Below are positions 16,952 through 24,627 of a stretch of DNA of 64,000 nt, piece by piece. The notes under the pieces are model-generated. The model was not told the DNA's origin, made no database searches, and saw only the letters and a list, made by a program, of their open reading frames with translations. The stretch spans positions 32,053 through 96,052 of the forward strand of contig NZ_JAJJZG010000014.1 in assembly GCF_021028995.1 (NCBI RefSeq), given 5' to 3'. A program made the translations under genes and the position numbers. This stretch comes from Halobacterium sp. KA-4. Lineage in GTDB: Archaea > Halobacteriota > Halobacteria > Halobacteriales > Halobacteriaceae. Every line of letters starts with the position of its first letter. Position 1 is the first letter of the stretch.

Positions 16952-17122
16952 TCAAGCATTCGGAGATGAGGTGGTTTGCTGTGCCTGTTTCTTGCCACGG
17001 AAGTACATCCAAAATATCACTAGTAGCGTAATTGGGAATAGCACGATAGCGAGGAGTGCTATCGGCGGAAACAGCAAGAAGAGGGCAAACGTCTTCCAAG
17101 ACACAATCGTGTCACGGGCCAT
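16952..17122 (-). CDS. 56-residue two-helix membrane protein
   Basis: Reads MARDTIVSWKTFALFLLFPP, then a second hydrophobic run IALLAIVLFPITLLVIFWMY and a basic tail FRGKKQAQQTTSSPNA. The helix/proline break/helix/basic tail layout is clear and the alternative overlapping frame is not protein-like. No family recognised. Flanked on both sides by copies of the dispersed repeat. Confidence 0.65.
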   Translation of the reverse strand: MARDTIVSWKTFALFLLFPPIALLAIVLFPITLLVIFWMYFRGKKQAQQTTSSPNA

Positions 17123-17187
17123 TTGATTCGTTTTACACTCTCAACAGATATATGGTTAGTGGGGCATCGGTTCTGTTCGTTGTGCCT

Positions 17188-17262
17188 CCTGTACTTACCG
17201 AAGCCACTCACCCATCGAAGTGAGTGCTCACCAGCTGATTCGAGGTGAAATGGCCTGTTAGT
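17188..17262 (+). repeat. 85-base dispersed repeat
   Basis: gtacttaccgaagcc then a stem cactcac-ccatcgaa-gtgagtg, then ctcaccagctgattcgaggtg, the clearest stem-loop of the family. Starts the plus-oriented series. Confidence 0.7.
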
Positions 17263-17268
17263 GTGGGC

Positions 17269-17502
17269 TTAGTTATCGCGTCGTTGTTCCTCGATTTCTT
17301 CTGCTTGGTTGCTTATTTTGGCGAGTTCACGGACTCGCTGGCTGTCCGACCCACCGTGACCGATTCGGACGGACAAGTCCAGCGGGGACGGAACAAAGCG
17401 CCCCTCGGCTTCCTCCTCAACAGATTCTTCACCGGATTTCTCTTTGGATTCCTCACCTCCGCTGAATAAGGAGAGGAACACTTCCCAAACACTGAGGGCC
17501 AT
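17269..17502 (-). CDS. Acidic small protein with hydrophobic start, unknown
   Basis: 77 residues: MALSVWEVFLSLFSGGEESK, a Glu/Lys-rich stretch, SPLDLSVRIGHGGSDSQRV, and an acidic/basic coiled-coil-like end (ELAKISNQAEEIEEQRRDN). The first 15 residues are an amphipathic or membrane-touching helix. Not recognised. The 3' end adjoins the repeat at 17188. Confidence 0.6.
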   Translation of the reverse strand: MALSVWEVFLSLFSGGEESKEKSGEESVEEEAEGRFVPSPLDLSVRIGHGGSDSQRVRELAKISNQAEEIEEQRRDN

Positions 17503-17584
17503 ATACGACACCTATGAGTTGTTGGAGGATAAGTGTTGATGCGGTTTCATTAGTAGGACCAATTAACCGGTGGCTCATCTAAAC

Positions 17585-17959
17585 CTATGAGCGGCAGAGA
17601 TAATATTCAACGCCACCCACGAGCAAGATAATTGTGAGAAAGAACGGCCACACGCCGTAGTATAGCGGAGTGAACGACTCCATTGACGTAGAGAACGAGT
17701 CCCAGAAACAGTACCCCGTGAACAGGCCGGTCAGCAGGAGTGGACTAAGGAGTCGATTACGGACAGCAAGGTATGTGGGGAGCGCGCCCATCACCCAAAG
17801 GCCACCAATCCAGAACGACCACGTTGCGACGAAATTGAGCCGACTTACGTACGGCCCCCCGGACAGATTCAATACGACCTCCCCATACCACAGGAGCAGC
17901 CCGAGATTCACGAATCCGACGACCACCGCCACCGCGATCTGACGACCTCGTTCAGTCAT
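17585..17959 (-). CDS. Four-helix membrane protein, unknown
   Basis: 124 residues from MTERGRQIAVAVVVGFVNLG, with helices at ~7-28, 40-60, 68-86 and 98-118, ending EYYLCRS. Aromatic-rich (GYCFWDSF, YYGVWPFFLT). No family recognised. A longer frame to 18217 is read-through over the repeat-like gap and was rejected. Confidence 0.65.
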   Translation of the reverse strand: MTERGRQIAVAVVVGFVNLGLLLWYGEVVLNLSGGPYVSRLNFVATWSFWIGGLWVMGALPTYLAVRNRLLSPLLLTGLFTGYCFWDSFSTSMESFTPLYYGVWPFFLTIILLVGGVEYYLCRS

Positions 17960-18068
17960 CCTCCTGCCGCCTTTGACATACTGTATCAAACCCGAGGAGG
18001 TGGTAAATGTCTTGTCTGTACTTAGCAATCCGTCCGCGGACAGTACTTGCTGGAGTCGTTTCTGCTGG

Positions 18069-18560
18069 TCAGCAGATGCACTCGTGGTGTTGGCCGACCA
18101 GGTGAACGACTTGCTGGTGAATGCGGTTTGCGAGCGCGAGCATCGTCGCGGCTCGCGCTCGTGTTGCCATCCCGTCCTGATAGTACGTCTGTGCGCGATT
18201 ATCCGACCAGAGGTCATCTAGCCTGGCGGCGAGTTCTGGGCTGATGAATCCGACGTCAGCGCTTCGGTTGATTGCCGTCGTGTGTGATTGTGGCGGGTTC
18301 GCTGGGTCCTGATGCCCCTCGTCGATCAACCAGAACAACAACGTCTTCTCGATGGACGTGAAGGCGGCTTCGATCGTCAGCGTGTAATATCCGTCCGCCA
18401 TGAGCTGGTCAGCTCCGGAGAGTGATCGGCACGCTTTTCGTAACTGCACGAAGCCAGCATCAGACACGTCAAGCCCTGCTTCCGGGTCTTGATTGCCGTG
18501 CCGAAATGCGGTTTCAGCCTCAGAGAGTTCTGACTCAACGTCGTCAAGCGTGAGTGGCAT
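18069..18560 (-). CDS. HEPN-domain protein (toxin of MNT/HEPN pair)
   Basis: 163 residues, all-helical. The region CRSLSGADQLMADGYYTLTI and EAAFTSIEKTLLFWLID matches the first helices of HEPN proteins paired with MNT enzymes. The RNase motif of active HEPNs is R-x4-6-H; here the corresponding segment reads SDNRAQTYYQDG, with tyrosines where histidine is expected. In MNT/HEPN systems this Tyr is the residue AMPylated in the RX4HXY motif, so the site may still be modified but nuclease activity is doubtful. Start overlaps the MNT stop (TGATG). Confidence 0.8.
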   Translation of the reverse strand: MPLTLDDVESELSEAETAFRHGNQDPEAGLDVSDAGFVQLRKACRSLSGADQLMADGYYTLTIEAAFTSIEKTLLFWLIDEGHQDPANPPQSHTTAINRSADVGFISPELAARLDDLWSDNRAQTYYQDGMATRARAATMLALANRIHQQVVHLVGQHHECIC

Positions 18561-19246
18561 CAGTCCGTCACCTCTCCGTCGTCTTGGTAGACTGCTGCCC
18601 GAACATCTGCTAACGTATCAGTTCGTTCTACGATAATGCCGTCGTCAAAAATCTCCCGGAGGTTGTCGCCACGGGAGGCGGCTGATTCGGGTGTTTCGAC
18701 GAGGACCTCGAACTGGTAGCGGTCGCCGTCGAACGCTCGGGTTTCAAGGTCCCTGGCGAGTTTCGAGGTGAGCCGTCGTGCGTACGTCGCGTCGCCATCG
18801 ACGAGTACGAGCAGGTCGATGTCGCTGCTCCGGTCGGCAGTCCCGCGTGCGACGCTCCCGAACAGCACTACACCGACGAGCTCGTCCACCTCCTCGGAGG
18901 CGTCGATGTCGTCGGATACCTCCTCCAGAAACGTCTGTACGGGTTTCCGGAACTCCTCTTGTGGGATTGTAAGGAGGGGATTGGATGCGGTGAGATGGTC
19001 TTGGTCGATTGCGATTTTCGCGGGCGTTTCCTCGGAGACAGTGATGGCGCCGAGTTGTTCGAGGAGATTGACTGACCGAGAGACCGACGAGATGTCGGCT
19101 CCAGTGATCGTCGCTAGCTCCTTTTGCGTGAATTCTTCGAACGGATTGTTCACGAGATGGTGGAGGATGTCTTGCATTGCCTGATACCGGAAGACCCGCT
19201 CTTCGGGGAGGGGGTAGTCCAGTAGCACACGCGCCCCATTTTGCAT
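18560..19246 (-). CDS. wHTH-MNT nucleotidyltransferase (antitoxin)
   Basis: 228 residues. Residues ~20-85 form a winged helix (PFEEFTQKELATITGADISS, VSRSVNLLEQLGAI); residues ~120-190 form the minimal nucleotidyltransferase domain with GVVLFGSVARGTADRSSDID, the G-S-x11-D-x-D signature. Known MNT antitoxins AMPylate the HEPN toxin. The winged helix suggests direct autoregulation, supported by a palindrome 13-28 bases upstream of the start. First gene of the pair. Confidence 0.9.
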   Translation of the reverse strand: MQNGARVLLDYPLPEERVFRYQAMQDILHHLVNNPFEEFTQKELATITGADISSVSRSVNLLEQLGAITVSEETPAKIAIDQDHLTASNPLLTIPQEEFRKPVQTFLEEVSDDIDASEEVDELVGVVLFGSVARGTADRSSDIDLLVLVDGDATYARRLTSKLARDLETRAFDGDRYQFEVLVETPESAASRGDNLREIFDDGIIVERTDTLADVRAAVYQDDGEVTD

Positions 19247-19259
19247 AATAGGAAACTAC

Positions 19260-19274
19260 TTGCAGTATATGCAA
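19260..19274. promoter_or_regulatory. Candidate operator of the MNT/HEPN operon
   Basis: TTGCAGTATATGCAA: arms TTGCA/TGCAA around a 5-base centre, 13 bases before the start codon at 19246, where a TATA element or start site would be. A related ttttgcat lies at 19239-19246. Fits autoregulation by the winged helix. Confidence 0.5.
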
Positions 19275-19696
19275 AAGAGTTGTGGTTTGCTTGAGCGTCT
19301 GCTTCCCCGATTTGCCAACCTCCACTGTAATTTGTTCTCGAGGACAGGCCCGCTACGAATTTCGCTGTCGGGGCGATATCCCGGCTTCGTCACAGCGCAT
19401 TACCGGTCCCCTTCGCGCCCGCTGACTGTTGCTGACCCAGAATCGCCTGACAACGGCGACTTCTGATGACCTTCGTGGTCTGCCTGTGTATGGGCTTCGT
19501 CATGCGATGTGACGAACACACCTAGACCGATGATCTACGAACACTGTCTGCTGACTCTGGTTCGTCGTTGGTGGTTGCTACTCTCTCTGGAGGTGCGCTT
19601 TGGACTGTTCGTTACAACCGAGACTGTTCCGAATCACCCGCAAAGTTTGTGAGCGAATATCCCGGTATAGGCCCTTGTATTATGGCTCTGAGCGGG
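19275..19696. other. Intergenic stretch, nothing recognised
   Basis: About 420 bases with only short, shadow-like frames on either strand. Composition is intermediate. No hairpin or repeat copy of note. Confidence 0.4.
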
Positions 19697-19864
19697 TTAC
19701 AGTCCATAGACGTACGTATCAATGAGCCAGCTAACGACAAACAACGCTGAAACCAAGCCAGCAACGAAAATCGCACCACCAACAGTTCCGGTGTTTCTCC
19801 AACCGACAACAAGGCCGACACAGACGACGAATCCGGCAACGAGCAACCGCCAGTCCATAGACAT
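19697..19864 (-). CDS. 55-residue two-helix membrane protein
   Basis: Reads MSMDWRLLVAGFVVCVGLVV, a short turn GWRNTGTVGG, then AIFVAGLVSALFVVSWLIDT. Two compact helices with a glycine turn. A start at 19858 (MDWRLL) is also possible. No family recognised. One of the series of small membrane genes separated by dispersed repeats. Confidence 0.6.
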   Translation of the reverse strand: MSMDWRLLVAGFVVCVGLVVGWRNTGTVGGAIFVAGLVSALFVVSWLIDTYVYGL

Positions 19865-19912
19865 TAACCCACGAACTAGATGATAACTCTGTGTGCTAAT
19901 CTATGTGGGTTA

Positions 19913-20089
19913 CTAGCTAACTTGACCGCCTGCACCGTCGCTATACGATAAATAACGCCACGCCACGTACACTAGCACTGGAAGAAGCGCTAACAGAATA
20001 CCACCCGCTGCTGTCCCTCCAATAAGGAACATGTATACGAATATACCTACCGAACTACCGCCGACTGTGATTTCTGCAAGGTGACTCAT
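19913..20089 (-). CDS. 58-residue membrane protein
   Basis: Starts MSHLAEITVGGSSVGIFVYM and continues FLIGGTAAGGILLALLPVLV with an aromatic/basic tail YVAWRYLSYSDGAGGQVS. Two hydrophobic segments. A longer start at 20128 is possible but adds an atypical basic N-terminus. Unrecognised. Confidence 0.55.
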   Translation of the reverse strand: MSHLAEITVGGSSVGIFVYMFLIGGTAAGGILLALLPVLVYVAWRYLSYSDGAGGQVS

Positions 20090-20137
20090 GGCAGAGTTCT
20101 TGGCCGTAACTGTTACCCGGAGAATCATAAATCTTCA

Positions 20138-20222
20138 CTGTACTTACCGAAGCCACGCACCACAGCAAGGCGAATTCTTCCCAGCGAATCCTGAGTGAAA
20201 CAGCCGCTTAGTAGGGATGCGG
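20138..20222 (+). repeat. 85-base dispersed repeat
   Basis: Complete plus-oriented copy: ctgtacttaccgaagccacg at the head, agcgaatcctgagtgaaaca in the middle, gccgcttagtagggatgcgg at the end. Confidence 0.75.
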
Positions 20223-20294
20223 ATGTCTCAATCATTCTCTCCGGTTTCTCAAACTCACAAAAAATACTTATCGACAGTCATACAAATCTTGGAT

Positions 20295-20771
20295 GTGAAT
20301 CGTCGTGCCCTCCTCGCATCGCTCAGTGCGATTGGTATGTCCGGCTTTGCCGGGTGTTCTGTCTTTCAAAGCGATGATATCCCCGCCGGGAGCCTCCAGT
20401 TCAAGAATCAAGACAACCTCCCACACGTGATTGGAATTTCAGTCGTAGACATTGGCACTGATGCAGAGACGGACTCCGATGGCTACAGCGTCTCCGGCAA
20501 CGTGACCGTACGGCCTCAACAACGAGAATTGACAGCCTCGTCGTCAGTCGCTCCCGGTGAGACACAGACCTTCAGAAACATTTTCACTGAATCCGTTTAC
20601 TACTTGGTTGAGTTCACAATCGACGGCACCCTTCCCGAGACAGGCGGACGAGTTCCATTCAATCCGTCTACCCGAGAGTACGACAACGTCTTAGAAGGAG
20701 TTGTATATGCAGCTGGAGAATTCTCGTGGAAGATCAGTACGACGGACAATACTGGACGATTCAAACAATAG
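20295..20771 (+). CDS. Lipoprotein, unknown
   Basis: About 158 residues with a GTG start: VNRRALLASLSAIGMSGFAG then C, an R-R-containing (Tat-like) signal with a lipobox. The mature part (SLQFKNQDNLPHVIGISVVD, TASSSVAPGETQTFRNIF) is beta-rich with Ig-like spacing, similar to haloarchaeal exported proteins with DUF-type folds, but no family is certain. A TATA-like box (aaaatactta) at ~20258-20267 sits ~28 bases before GTG, supporting a leaderless start there. The dispersed repeat follows 34 bases after the stop. Confidence 0.75.
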   Translation: MNRRALLASLSAIGMSGFAGCSVFQSDDIPAGSLQFKNQDNLPHVIGISVVDIGTDAETDSDGYSVSGNVTVRPQQRELTASSSVAPGETQTFRNIFTESVYYLVEFTIDGTLPETGGRVPFNPSTREYDNVLEGVVYAAGEFSWKISTTDNTGRFKQ

Positions 20772-20805
20772 GGCAACGCGTCTGTAACAGACGATAGATG
20801 CATCC

Positions 20806-20893
20806 TCTGCACTTAACGAAATGCCGCACCACATCGGGAAAGGTTCTCCCCCACCTGGATTTGGCGTGGAACAACCGATAAGTGGAGATGCGT
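20806..20893 (+). repeat. 85-base dispersed repeat
   Basis: Diverged plus copy (tctgcacttaacgaaatgcc ... ccgataagtggagatgcg), immediately 3' of the lipoprotein gene. Confidence 0.65.
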
Positions 20894-20914
20894 ATTTCTC
20901 AAATCAGACTGCAC

Positions 20915-21208
20915 TCACTGGGCCCATATTATCTCTGGAGCCAATATGAGGAGAACAACGAGGACAACGAGGATACCAAGGCCAAGTATTCGCAGTACTC
21001 CTGCTGAACGTTGTCGGTTCGGCGGCAGAGATTCGGCTATCCCAGAGAACCCAAACGCGAGACCCAAGAAGAGCATATTGTGAGGGCCGTTGAGGACAAT
21101 CCCGAAATACACCCACCCGAGGAGGCAAACGAACGATAAGAGTGCGAAGATGAGACTCTTCGGTTGTCCGTCCGGCTCACGAAACAACACCCTGCGAAGT
21201 GCCTGCAC
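20915..21208 (-). CDS. Three-helix membrane protein, unknown
   Basis: 97 residues: MQALRRVLFREPDGQPKSLI leading into helices FALLSFVCLLGWVYFGIVL, MLFLGLAFGFSGIAESL and ILGLGILVVLVVLLILAP. The basic N-terminus should be cytoplasmic. No family recognised. Confidence 0.65.
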   Translation of the reverse strand: MQALRRVLFREPDGQPKSLIFALLSFVCLLGWVYFGIVLNGPHNMLFLGLAFGFSGIAESLPPNRQRSAGVLRILGLGILVVLVVLLILAPEIIWAQ

Positions 21209-21389
21209 ACGTACTAACCGAAGCTTGACCCAATAAAGCGTTCGGCTGTCCTTAGTGATTCGAGCATCAGTCTGTTACCGGATGAGGCTGCCAATAGAGC
21301 CAGAGAGTTCTATTAACAAGGCCAATAATAGGCGGTCTTTCCCCTAGCTATGTGGTGGTTTTCTATTGGAATTCGGGGTGTACTATGGC
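21209..21389. other. Intergenic stretch with partial dispersed repeat
   Basis: 21212-21225 (gtactaaccgaagc) matches the first 14 bases of the dispersed repeat in plus orientation; the rest of the consensus is not seen. No gene. Confidence 0.4.
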
Positions 21390-21671
21390 TTAGGTGTTGA
21401 TGTCGATATAGTCAGATTCCCAGTTGCGACGCGCCGCAATTTCACGACGCCCACGGCGAGTTAACGTGTAAGAATTCGTTCGCTGGTCTACTTCCCCTTT
21501 CTCTACGAGTCCCTTGTCAACGAGCGTATCGAGATTCGGATAGAGCCGGCCATGATGAATCTCGGACTCGTAGTACTCCTCTAACTCATCTTTGATCGCC
21601 AATCCGTGTGGCTCATCAAGTCCTGCAATCACATACAACAAATCACGCTGAAACCCCGTCAAATCGTACAT
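21390..21671 (-). CDS. PadR-family regulator, copy 1
   Basis: About 93 residues from MYDLTGFQRDLLYVIAGLDE. A winged helix with the PadR pattern: GLAIKDELEEYYESEIHHGR, LYPNLDTLVDKGLVEKG, then the wing TNSYTLTRRGRREIAARRNW. A paralogue at 32226-32507 is nearly colinear along the full length. Haloarchaeal genomes carry many such short PadRs controlling adjacent genes. Because the start is at 21671, only 10 bases separate it from TATA-like sequence upstream (ttattgggtaatac). Confidence 0.92.
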   Translation of the reverse strand: MYDLTGFQRDLLYVIAGLDEPHGLAIKDELEEYYESEIHHGRLYPNLDTLVDKGLVEKGEVDQRTNSYTLTRRGRREIAARRNWESDYIDINT

Positions 21672-21779
21672 ACCTCTGTTATTGGGTAATACTGCTAAAA
21701 GCGTTCGCACAATCTGCCGGCTATCAGCGTCTCATAGAACGGCTCACAGGGTTGTCAATTTCAGGACGATCAAGGTGAA

Positions 21780-21962
21780 TTAGACAGGTGGAGAATCATT
21801 ATCGGAAAGTTCCGTGAGAGTTTGGCGAATATCTGCCAATACCCCAAGAATCCGCACCAATAAGAGAACCACCAATCCAATAAATATCTCACCAGTCAGA
21901 ACTATCAATACGAGAATCGCCGCAAGAATAACCAGTTCTTGCGGGGAGAGTTCGGTTAGCAT
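21780..21962 (-). CDS. 60-residue single-helix membrane protein
   Basis: Starts MLTELSPQELVILAAILVLI and ends QTLTELSDNDSPPV. One long hydrophobic region (possibly two short helices: LVILAAILVLIVLTGEIFIG and LVVLLLVRILGVLAD) and an acidic tail. The upstream in-frame part to 22070 runs through a dispersed repeat and is not coding. Confidence 0.6.
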   Translation of the reverse strand: MLTELSPQELVILAAILVLIVLTGEIFIGLVVLLLVRILGVLADIRQTLTELSDNDSPPV

Positions 21963-21997
21963 TACGGGCAGAGAAACAGTCCCTTCATATAACACAT

Positions 21998-22081
21998 TCG
22001 TACACCGACTGAGTGGCTGTTTCACTCCGAATCCGCTGGTAAGAACCAACCCTGATAGATTGAGTTCCATCGCTAAGTACA
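21998..22081 (-). repeat. 85-base dispersed repeat
   Basis: Minus-oriented copy: caccgactgagtggctgttt, cactccgaatccgctggt, ending cgctaagtac. Confidence 0.75.
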
Positions 22082-22112
22082 GAGAAACAGTTTCTCTGTT
22101 ACCGAAATCAAC

Positions 22113-22310
22113 TTAGCTGCCATATAGTAGGTGCGAGATAGATAGAAACGCAAGGACCGCACCGGCGATAAACCCGACTAAGCCAAGATTGCCAGACCCC
22201 AGTGTCCCAAGGAGACTACCGGATACCGCACCGACGAGTGCGGAACCAATAATGAGGAAGGCGCCCGTCTGCCATTCCTCAATAAATCCCACAACGTTCT
22301 GCTCAGCCAT
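22113..22310 (-). CDS. 65-residue two-helix membrane protein
   Basis: MAEQNVVGFIEEWQTGAFLI opens into glycine-rich helices IIGSALVGAVSGSLLGTLG and LVGFIAGAVLAFLSISHLLY. The G-x3-G spacing implies close helix packing, as in small oligomeric membrane proteins. Unrecognised. A minus copy of the dispersed repeat lies about 30 bases 3'. Confidence 0.65.
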   Translation of the reverse strand: MAEQNVVGFIEEWQTGAFLIIGSALVGAVSGSLLGTLGSGNLGLVGFIAGAVLAFLSISHLLYGS

Positions 22311-22384
22311 ACTCAACTAGTCACTTCTCAACCACATTATTCCACCGGTAGATTCACGGACACATATATCGAGATACTCGGCTT

Positions 22385-22576
22385 TCAGCGGTCCAAGATG
22401 CGCTCTGCGATCAACCACGGAATGTCCAGTACGATACAAAGTATAATTACTATCCCTAATTCAGCTAGAAATCCGTCTGCGATACGCTGTGCGATATATA
22501 CGGCTAGTCCAGCAACAATAACTTTGGACACTCGGGCCGCGTCCCAATCGAATAGCGCGGATCGAAGAGCAGACAT
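22385..22576 (-). CDS. 63-residue membrane protein
   Basis: MSALRSALFDWDAARVSKVI followed by VAGLAVYIAQRIADGFLAEL and GIVIILCIVLDIPWLIAERI. Two hydrophobic segments and an acidic/basic end. Unrecognised. Confidence 0.6.
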   Translation of the reverse strand: MSALRSALFDWDAARVSKVIVAGLAVYIAQRIADGFLAELGIVIILCIVLDIPWLIAERILDR

Positions 22577-22653
22577 CACTCCAAAGATAGACCACTTTAA
22601 TTATGAACTTATTGGTTAAGAGATACTATTGAAAGTCACACCAAGAATCAGTT

Positions 22654-22738
22654 CACATCCCGACTGAGCGGCTGTTTCACGCCGAATTCGGCTGGCGAGC
22701 ACCCATCTCGATGCGGTGAGAGGCTTCGGTAAGTACAG
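22654..22738 (-). repeat. 85-base dispersed repeat
   Basis: Minus copy with all parts present: cacatcccgactgagcggct, cgccgaattcggctggcga, aggcttcggtaagtac. Read on its own strand it has a caccgcatcgagatgggtg stem. Confidence 0.75.
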
Positions 22739-22779
22739 AGGATACAAAGATCAGTTAGCACAGAGCGTATGCCAGACGA

Positions 22780-22989
22780 TTAAAGTGGAAGTACAATATC
22801 AAGGACGGTCAGAATCAGAATCAAACAAGCAGTGCCACTGATAAGAAGGAGTGCACCAGCAGAGACAGTGAACTCATCGGGATCAGTTCGGAGAGATTCA
22901 TAGCCCGAGCCGAGAACCAGAGCACTCCCACTTACCGCAACGAGGATTGGAACAAGCCCTCGTCTCCGGTAGCGAATGAAGTCCCGGCG
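22780..22989 (-). pseudogene. Small membrane protein lacking a usable start
   Basis: A clean frame ends at 22780 and reads FIRYRRRGLVPILVAVSGSA, LVLGSGYESLRTDPDEF, TVSAGALLLISGTACLILIL, a two-helix membrane protein by composition. It has no ATG or GTG before the preceding in-frame stop (22990-22992). A second frame with ATG at about 23053 (MERLYLYQGSLAVWGLSFLL) runs into it out of register, so a frameshift is likely. Confidence 0.5.
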
Positions 22990-23111
22990 TTAAGGAGAAA
23001 CGACAATCCCCATACAGCTAACGAACCTTGATACAAATATAATCGTTCCATGGTTATCATCTCACATCAGTTTACTAGGAAGTTTGGATAACCCAAGAAT
23101 TTCACTGTTTG

Positions 23112-23195
23112 GTATGCACGGCTACTGAGCGGCTGCTTCATACCAAATCAGCTGGTGAGAACCCCCCTCGCTGTGGTGAGTAACTGCGGTCAGAA
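23112..23195 (-). repeat. 85-base dispersed repeat
   Basis: Minus copy (tatgcacggctactgagcgg ... gctggtgagaaccc ... gagtaactgcggtca). The ISH3-type element begins about 14 bases further right. Confidence 0.7.
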
Positions 23196-23208
23196 CAGAC
23201 GAACCGAT

Positions 23209-24605
23209 TATCAGTACATCACAAAGCCGGTTAGTTAGAACGTCTGCTTGCTGATGGTGTGTTCAAGACCAAGCAAGCAGACAGTGAAATCCACGAAGAC
23301 CAGCTCCTTAACTTTCTCGTCAACACGCTCAGCGATGAAATTGATCTTGACCTCGGCGCTACTGCTGAAATCGAAGCTGAGGACATCTACGAGGTCCTCG
23401 TCGGCGCATGCGCCGACGGGACATCGGTCTCTACGCTGTGCAACTCCAGTGAAGACTCCCCATCGGCGAACACGATTCTCTATCATCTACGGACGAAGTT
23501 CGAGCCGGAACGGCTCGAACGAGTCGCTAACACGCTTCTTCGACGAGACATCGTTGAGCTGCTTCCCGAGCAGGTGGAGGTCTGCGCAGACCTCCACCTG
23601 CGACCCTACTACGGTGATGAAGACGACACAGACGCTCTCTACCACTCGGAAGCGAAGCGTGGAACCACCGCATTCCACGCCTACGCCACACTCTACGCGC
23701 GTGTGAAGAACAAACGCTACACGCTGGCGGTGCGCCGTCTCGAAGACGGCGACACCGCCAGCAGTGTCCTCGCTGAGTTCCTCGGTGTCCTCGACGGCCT
23801 TGACACCGACGTCAAGGCCGTCTATCTTGATCGCGGATTCTACGACAGCAAGTGTCTCACGCTGTTACAGACGCACAACTACGCCTATGTGGTTCCGATC
23901 ATCCGGTGGGGTGAAGCGATTCAGCAGGAACTCTCGGAAGGATGGAGTCGCATTATTCAACACAACCTGACAGGGAAACTCGACGGTCACAGCTGGACCG
24001 TCGAGTTTCCCGTCTACATCGACTGTACATACCTGAATGGACGGTACGACGAGAACGGCGTGGCGCGTCACGGCTACGCCGCTGACGCGCCGTTCATCGA
24101 GACACCACGCCAGGCTCGATACCACTACAGCAAACGCTTCGGTATCGAATCGAGCTATCGGTTGTCCGAGCAAGCGATAGCGACGACAACGACACGAGAC
24201 GCGACGGTGAGACTGCTGTACGTCGTAGTGAGTCTGCTGCTACAGAATGTTTGGCGGTATCTCCACTATGAATACGTGGCGACGCCGCGCCGAGGCGGGC
24301 GTCGCCTGTGGTGGTGGCCGTACAAGGAGTTCGTGAATATGGTTCGACGGGCTGCGTGGACGGCCCTCGCGGTGCGTCGGGCCGTCCCCGCGAACCGACC
24401 ACCTGACGACCGATTCCACCGCTAACCACTGACCGGGACAGCCCCCGCACTGAGTGGCGACGCTGTCGCGTCGGCGGCTGAGCGCCGCCGACAGCGACAG
24501 CTTCCCGTCGATCTGTGAGGAGATCGCGGTCGGTCACTGCACTCCGCAACAGAAATCAGACCTCAGACTGACTCAACTGAGGACGCTTTGTGAGGTACTG
24601 ATTAT
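23209..24605 (+). mobile_element. ISH3-family insertion sequence
   Basis: About 1.4 kb with terminal inverted repeats: left atcagtacatcacaaagc (from 23210), right gctttgtgaggtactgat (to ~24602), which pair with one mismatch. One transposase gene inside. Target-site duplication not obvious: left flank ends ccgatt and right flank begins tattga, so exact ends are uncertain by a few bases. Confidence 0.85.
23259..24425 (+). CDS. ISH3-family transposase
   Basis: 388 residues, full-length by comparison with remembered ISH3 proteins. GTG start. Core features of the DDE fold: VKAVYLDRGFYDSKCL (second-strand Asp), AYVVPIIRWGEAIQ, and the C-terminal YHYSKRFGIESSYRL with the catalytic Glu in the Y-x2-R-x3-E-x6-K-like segment characteristic of IS4-related enzymes. 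The C-terminus RRAVPANRPPDDRFHR is typical. No frameshift, so probably active. Confidence 0.93.
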   Translation: MFKTKQADSEIHEDQLLNFLVNTLSDEIDLDLGATAEIEAEDIYEVLVGACADGTSVSTLCNSSEDSPSANTILYHLRTKFEPERLERVANTLLRRDIVELLPEQVEVCADLHLRPYYGDEDDTDALYHSEAKRGTTAFHAYATLYARVKNKRYTLAVRRLEDGDTASSVLAEFLGVLDGLDTDVKAVYLDRGFYDSKCLTLLQTHNYAYVVPIIRWGEAIQQELSEGWSRIIQHNLTGKLDGHSWTVEFPVYIDCTYLNGRYDENGVARHGYAADAPFIETPRQARYHYSKRFGIESSYRLSEQAIATTTTRDATVRLLYVVVSLLLQNVWRYLHYEYVATPRRGGRRLWWWPYKEFVNMVRRAAWTALAVRRAVPANRPPDDRFHR

Positions 24606-24627
24606 TGACTCTCCGCTGATCGGGGTA

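Noticed and set aside
16830..17099. Minus-strand 89-codon frame
   Set aside because: Another frame over the same bases gives a clear two-helix membrane protein (16952-17122); the longer one also runs through a repeat copy.
23209..24605. Target-site duplication of the ISH3-type element
   Set aside because: The flanks (ccgatt and tattga) do not give a convincing direct repeat.
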